DNA of 64,000 bases, taken from NCBI GenBank assembly GCA_022425485.1, contig JAKMFL010000060.1, positions 1-64,000 on the forward strand, read 5' to 3'. This DNA comes from Alphaproteobacteria bacterium (GTDB taxonomy: Bacteria > Pseudomonadota > Alphaproteobacteria > Puniceispirillales > Puniceispirillaceae). Shown in pieces: positions 63,696-64,000 of the stretch (position 1 is the stretch's first letter; every line of letters starts with the position of its first letter). Position numbers and translations under genes: made by a program. The notes beneath the pieces are model-generated. The model did no database searches. It was given only the letters and a program-made list of their open reading frames with translations, and was not told the origin of the DNA.

Positions 63696-63893
63696 CTGGA
63701 AAATAACACGCTACCCTAGTAATGAGGCCTTGCGACAAAAAATGCGCTCAAGAAGTTCTTATCAATTGGCGAAATAACTTTAAATCACTCTAAAATGTCG
63801 CAACTATTATAATTAAAGTCGTTGTAAAAAACCGCTAGATTGGTTCCCCGCCTTAATGATTCGGATAGTGTTCTTTTTTAGGCTTATAGAAAC

Positions 63894-63923
63894 TTCGGCT
63901 GCGACGTTAAAATTAAAGCCGAA
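63894..63923 (+). promoter_or_regulatory. Stem-loop in the leader of the last gene, possible regulatory RNA
   Basis: TTCGGCT (63894-63900) and AGCCGAA (63917-63923) form a perfect 7-bp stem with a 16-nt loop, ending 30 nt before the ATG at 63954. Downstream are a GU-rich stretch and the Shine-Dalgarno AAAGGGAG. The layout recalls small pseudoknot S-adenosylmethionine riboswitches (SAM-II/SAM-V), but I could not match their conserved core by eye, so this is only a candidate. The rest of 63696-63893 shows nothing I can assign. Confidence 0.3.
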
Positions 63924-63953
63924 TATTTGTTGGTGGTGTAAAGGGAGTCTGAA

Positions 63954-64000
63954 ATGTCCGATGAAGATGAAATTATCTTATCTGAACTAGATGATGATGA
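63954..64000 (+). CDS. Probable corrinoid (B12-binding) methyltransferase protein, 3' truncated
   Basis: Only 15 codons are in the window: M-S-D-E-D-E-I-I-L-S-E-L-D-D-D. A well-spaced AAAGGGAG precedes the ATG. From memory, this acidic start matches alphaproteobacterial cognate corrinoid proteins (split MetH/MtbC-like, B12-binding domain), which are often adjacent to metF-type genes. The identification rests on these few residues and context, so it is tentative. Confidence 0.45.
   Translation, partial: MSDEDEIILSELDDD

Noticed and set aside
63696-63953. Cobalamin riboswitch before the probable corrinoid gene
   Set aside because: No B12-box-like sequence or multi-stem core could be seen in the 258 bp.

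Overview
The window is a gene-dense stretch of a Gram-negative alphaproteobacterial chromosome. By eye it has middling GC and no rRNA, tRNA, phage, insertion sequence or CRISPR. Order-level placement rests on conserved neighbourhoods: ribF-ileS-lspA; DUF374-waaA-lpxK-lpxL; mutY-dciA-dsbA-smc; rsmB-heparinase family-purH; an aa3 oxidase operon continuing into SURF1, thrC and an M16 peptidase; an Fo-only ATP synthase operon with paired b and b' subunits; and DUF1674-DUF1491. Middling GC, compact spacing and the gene set suggest a marine lineage such as SAR116/Puniceispirillum. That last step is inference.

Layout. 1-6305 (+): end of ribF, ileS, lspA, a DUF3035 lipoprotein and mutL. 6302-7791 (-): rsmD, rluB. 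Then tadA (+), purD (-), xseA (+). 11182-15271 (-): lipid A/Kdo module lpxL, lpxK, waaA, DUF374. Divergent from it is an MsbA-like ABC exporter (+). 17275-19269 (-): a dual-specificity phosphatase and pmbA. 19343-21073 (+): argC and a possible gamma-glutamylcyclotransferase-fold protein. ubiA (-), rsmE, gshA and an MFS exporter (+), tldD (-). 27529-36097 (+): ctaC, ctaD, ctaB, a 44-residue membrane protein, ctaG, ctaE, SURF1, thrC, M16 peptidase. yqgE-type gene (-), ScsB-type reductase and peroxiredoxin (+). 39477-41875 (-): rnhA, thrB, ispH. A lone unknown lipoprotein (+). 42628-45300 (-): Fo subunits b, b', c, a and AtpI. 45497-50301 (-): smc, Tat-exported DsbA-like protein, dciA. mutY (+). 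51575-56479 (-): purH, heparinase-family protein, rsmB. 56755-58851 (+): DUF1674, DUF1491, HisD-family protein. Aldo/keto reductase (-). dusA and yciB (+). metR (-) diverges from metF (+), and the window ends in the first codons of a probable corrinoid protein.

Most genes are housekeeping: respiration, lipid A, DNA repair, rRNA/tRNA modification, purines, threonine and C1/methionine metabolism. I did not find a convincing new multi-gene system. The most unusual points are these. (1) thrB appears to start at an ATA codon with a well-placed Shine-Dalgarno and overlaps the ispH stop. (2) Short degenerate tandem duplications (11-23 bp units, 2-5 copies) recur across the window. They lie in leaders, straddle stop codons, and occur in-frame as 12- or 18-bp units inside flexible protein segments. 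(3) A HisD-family enzyme has substitutions at two of four zinc-ligand positions. (4) A perfect MetR-type operator lies in front of metF, followed by a probable corrinoid gene behind a structured leader.
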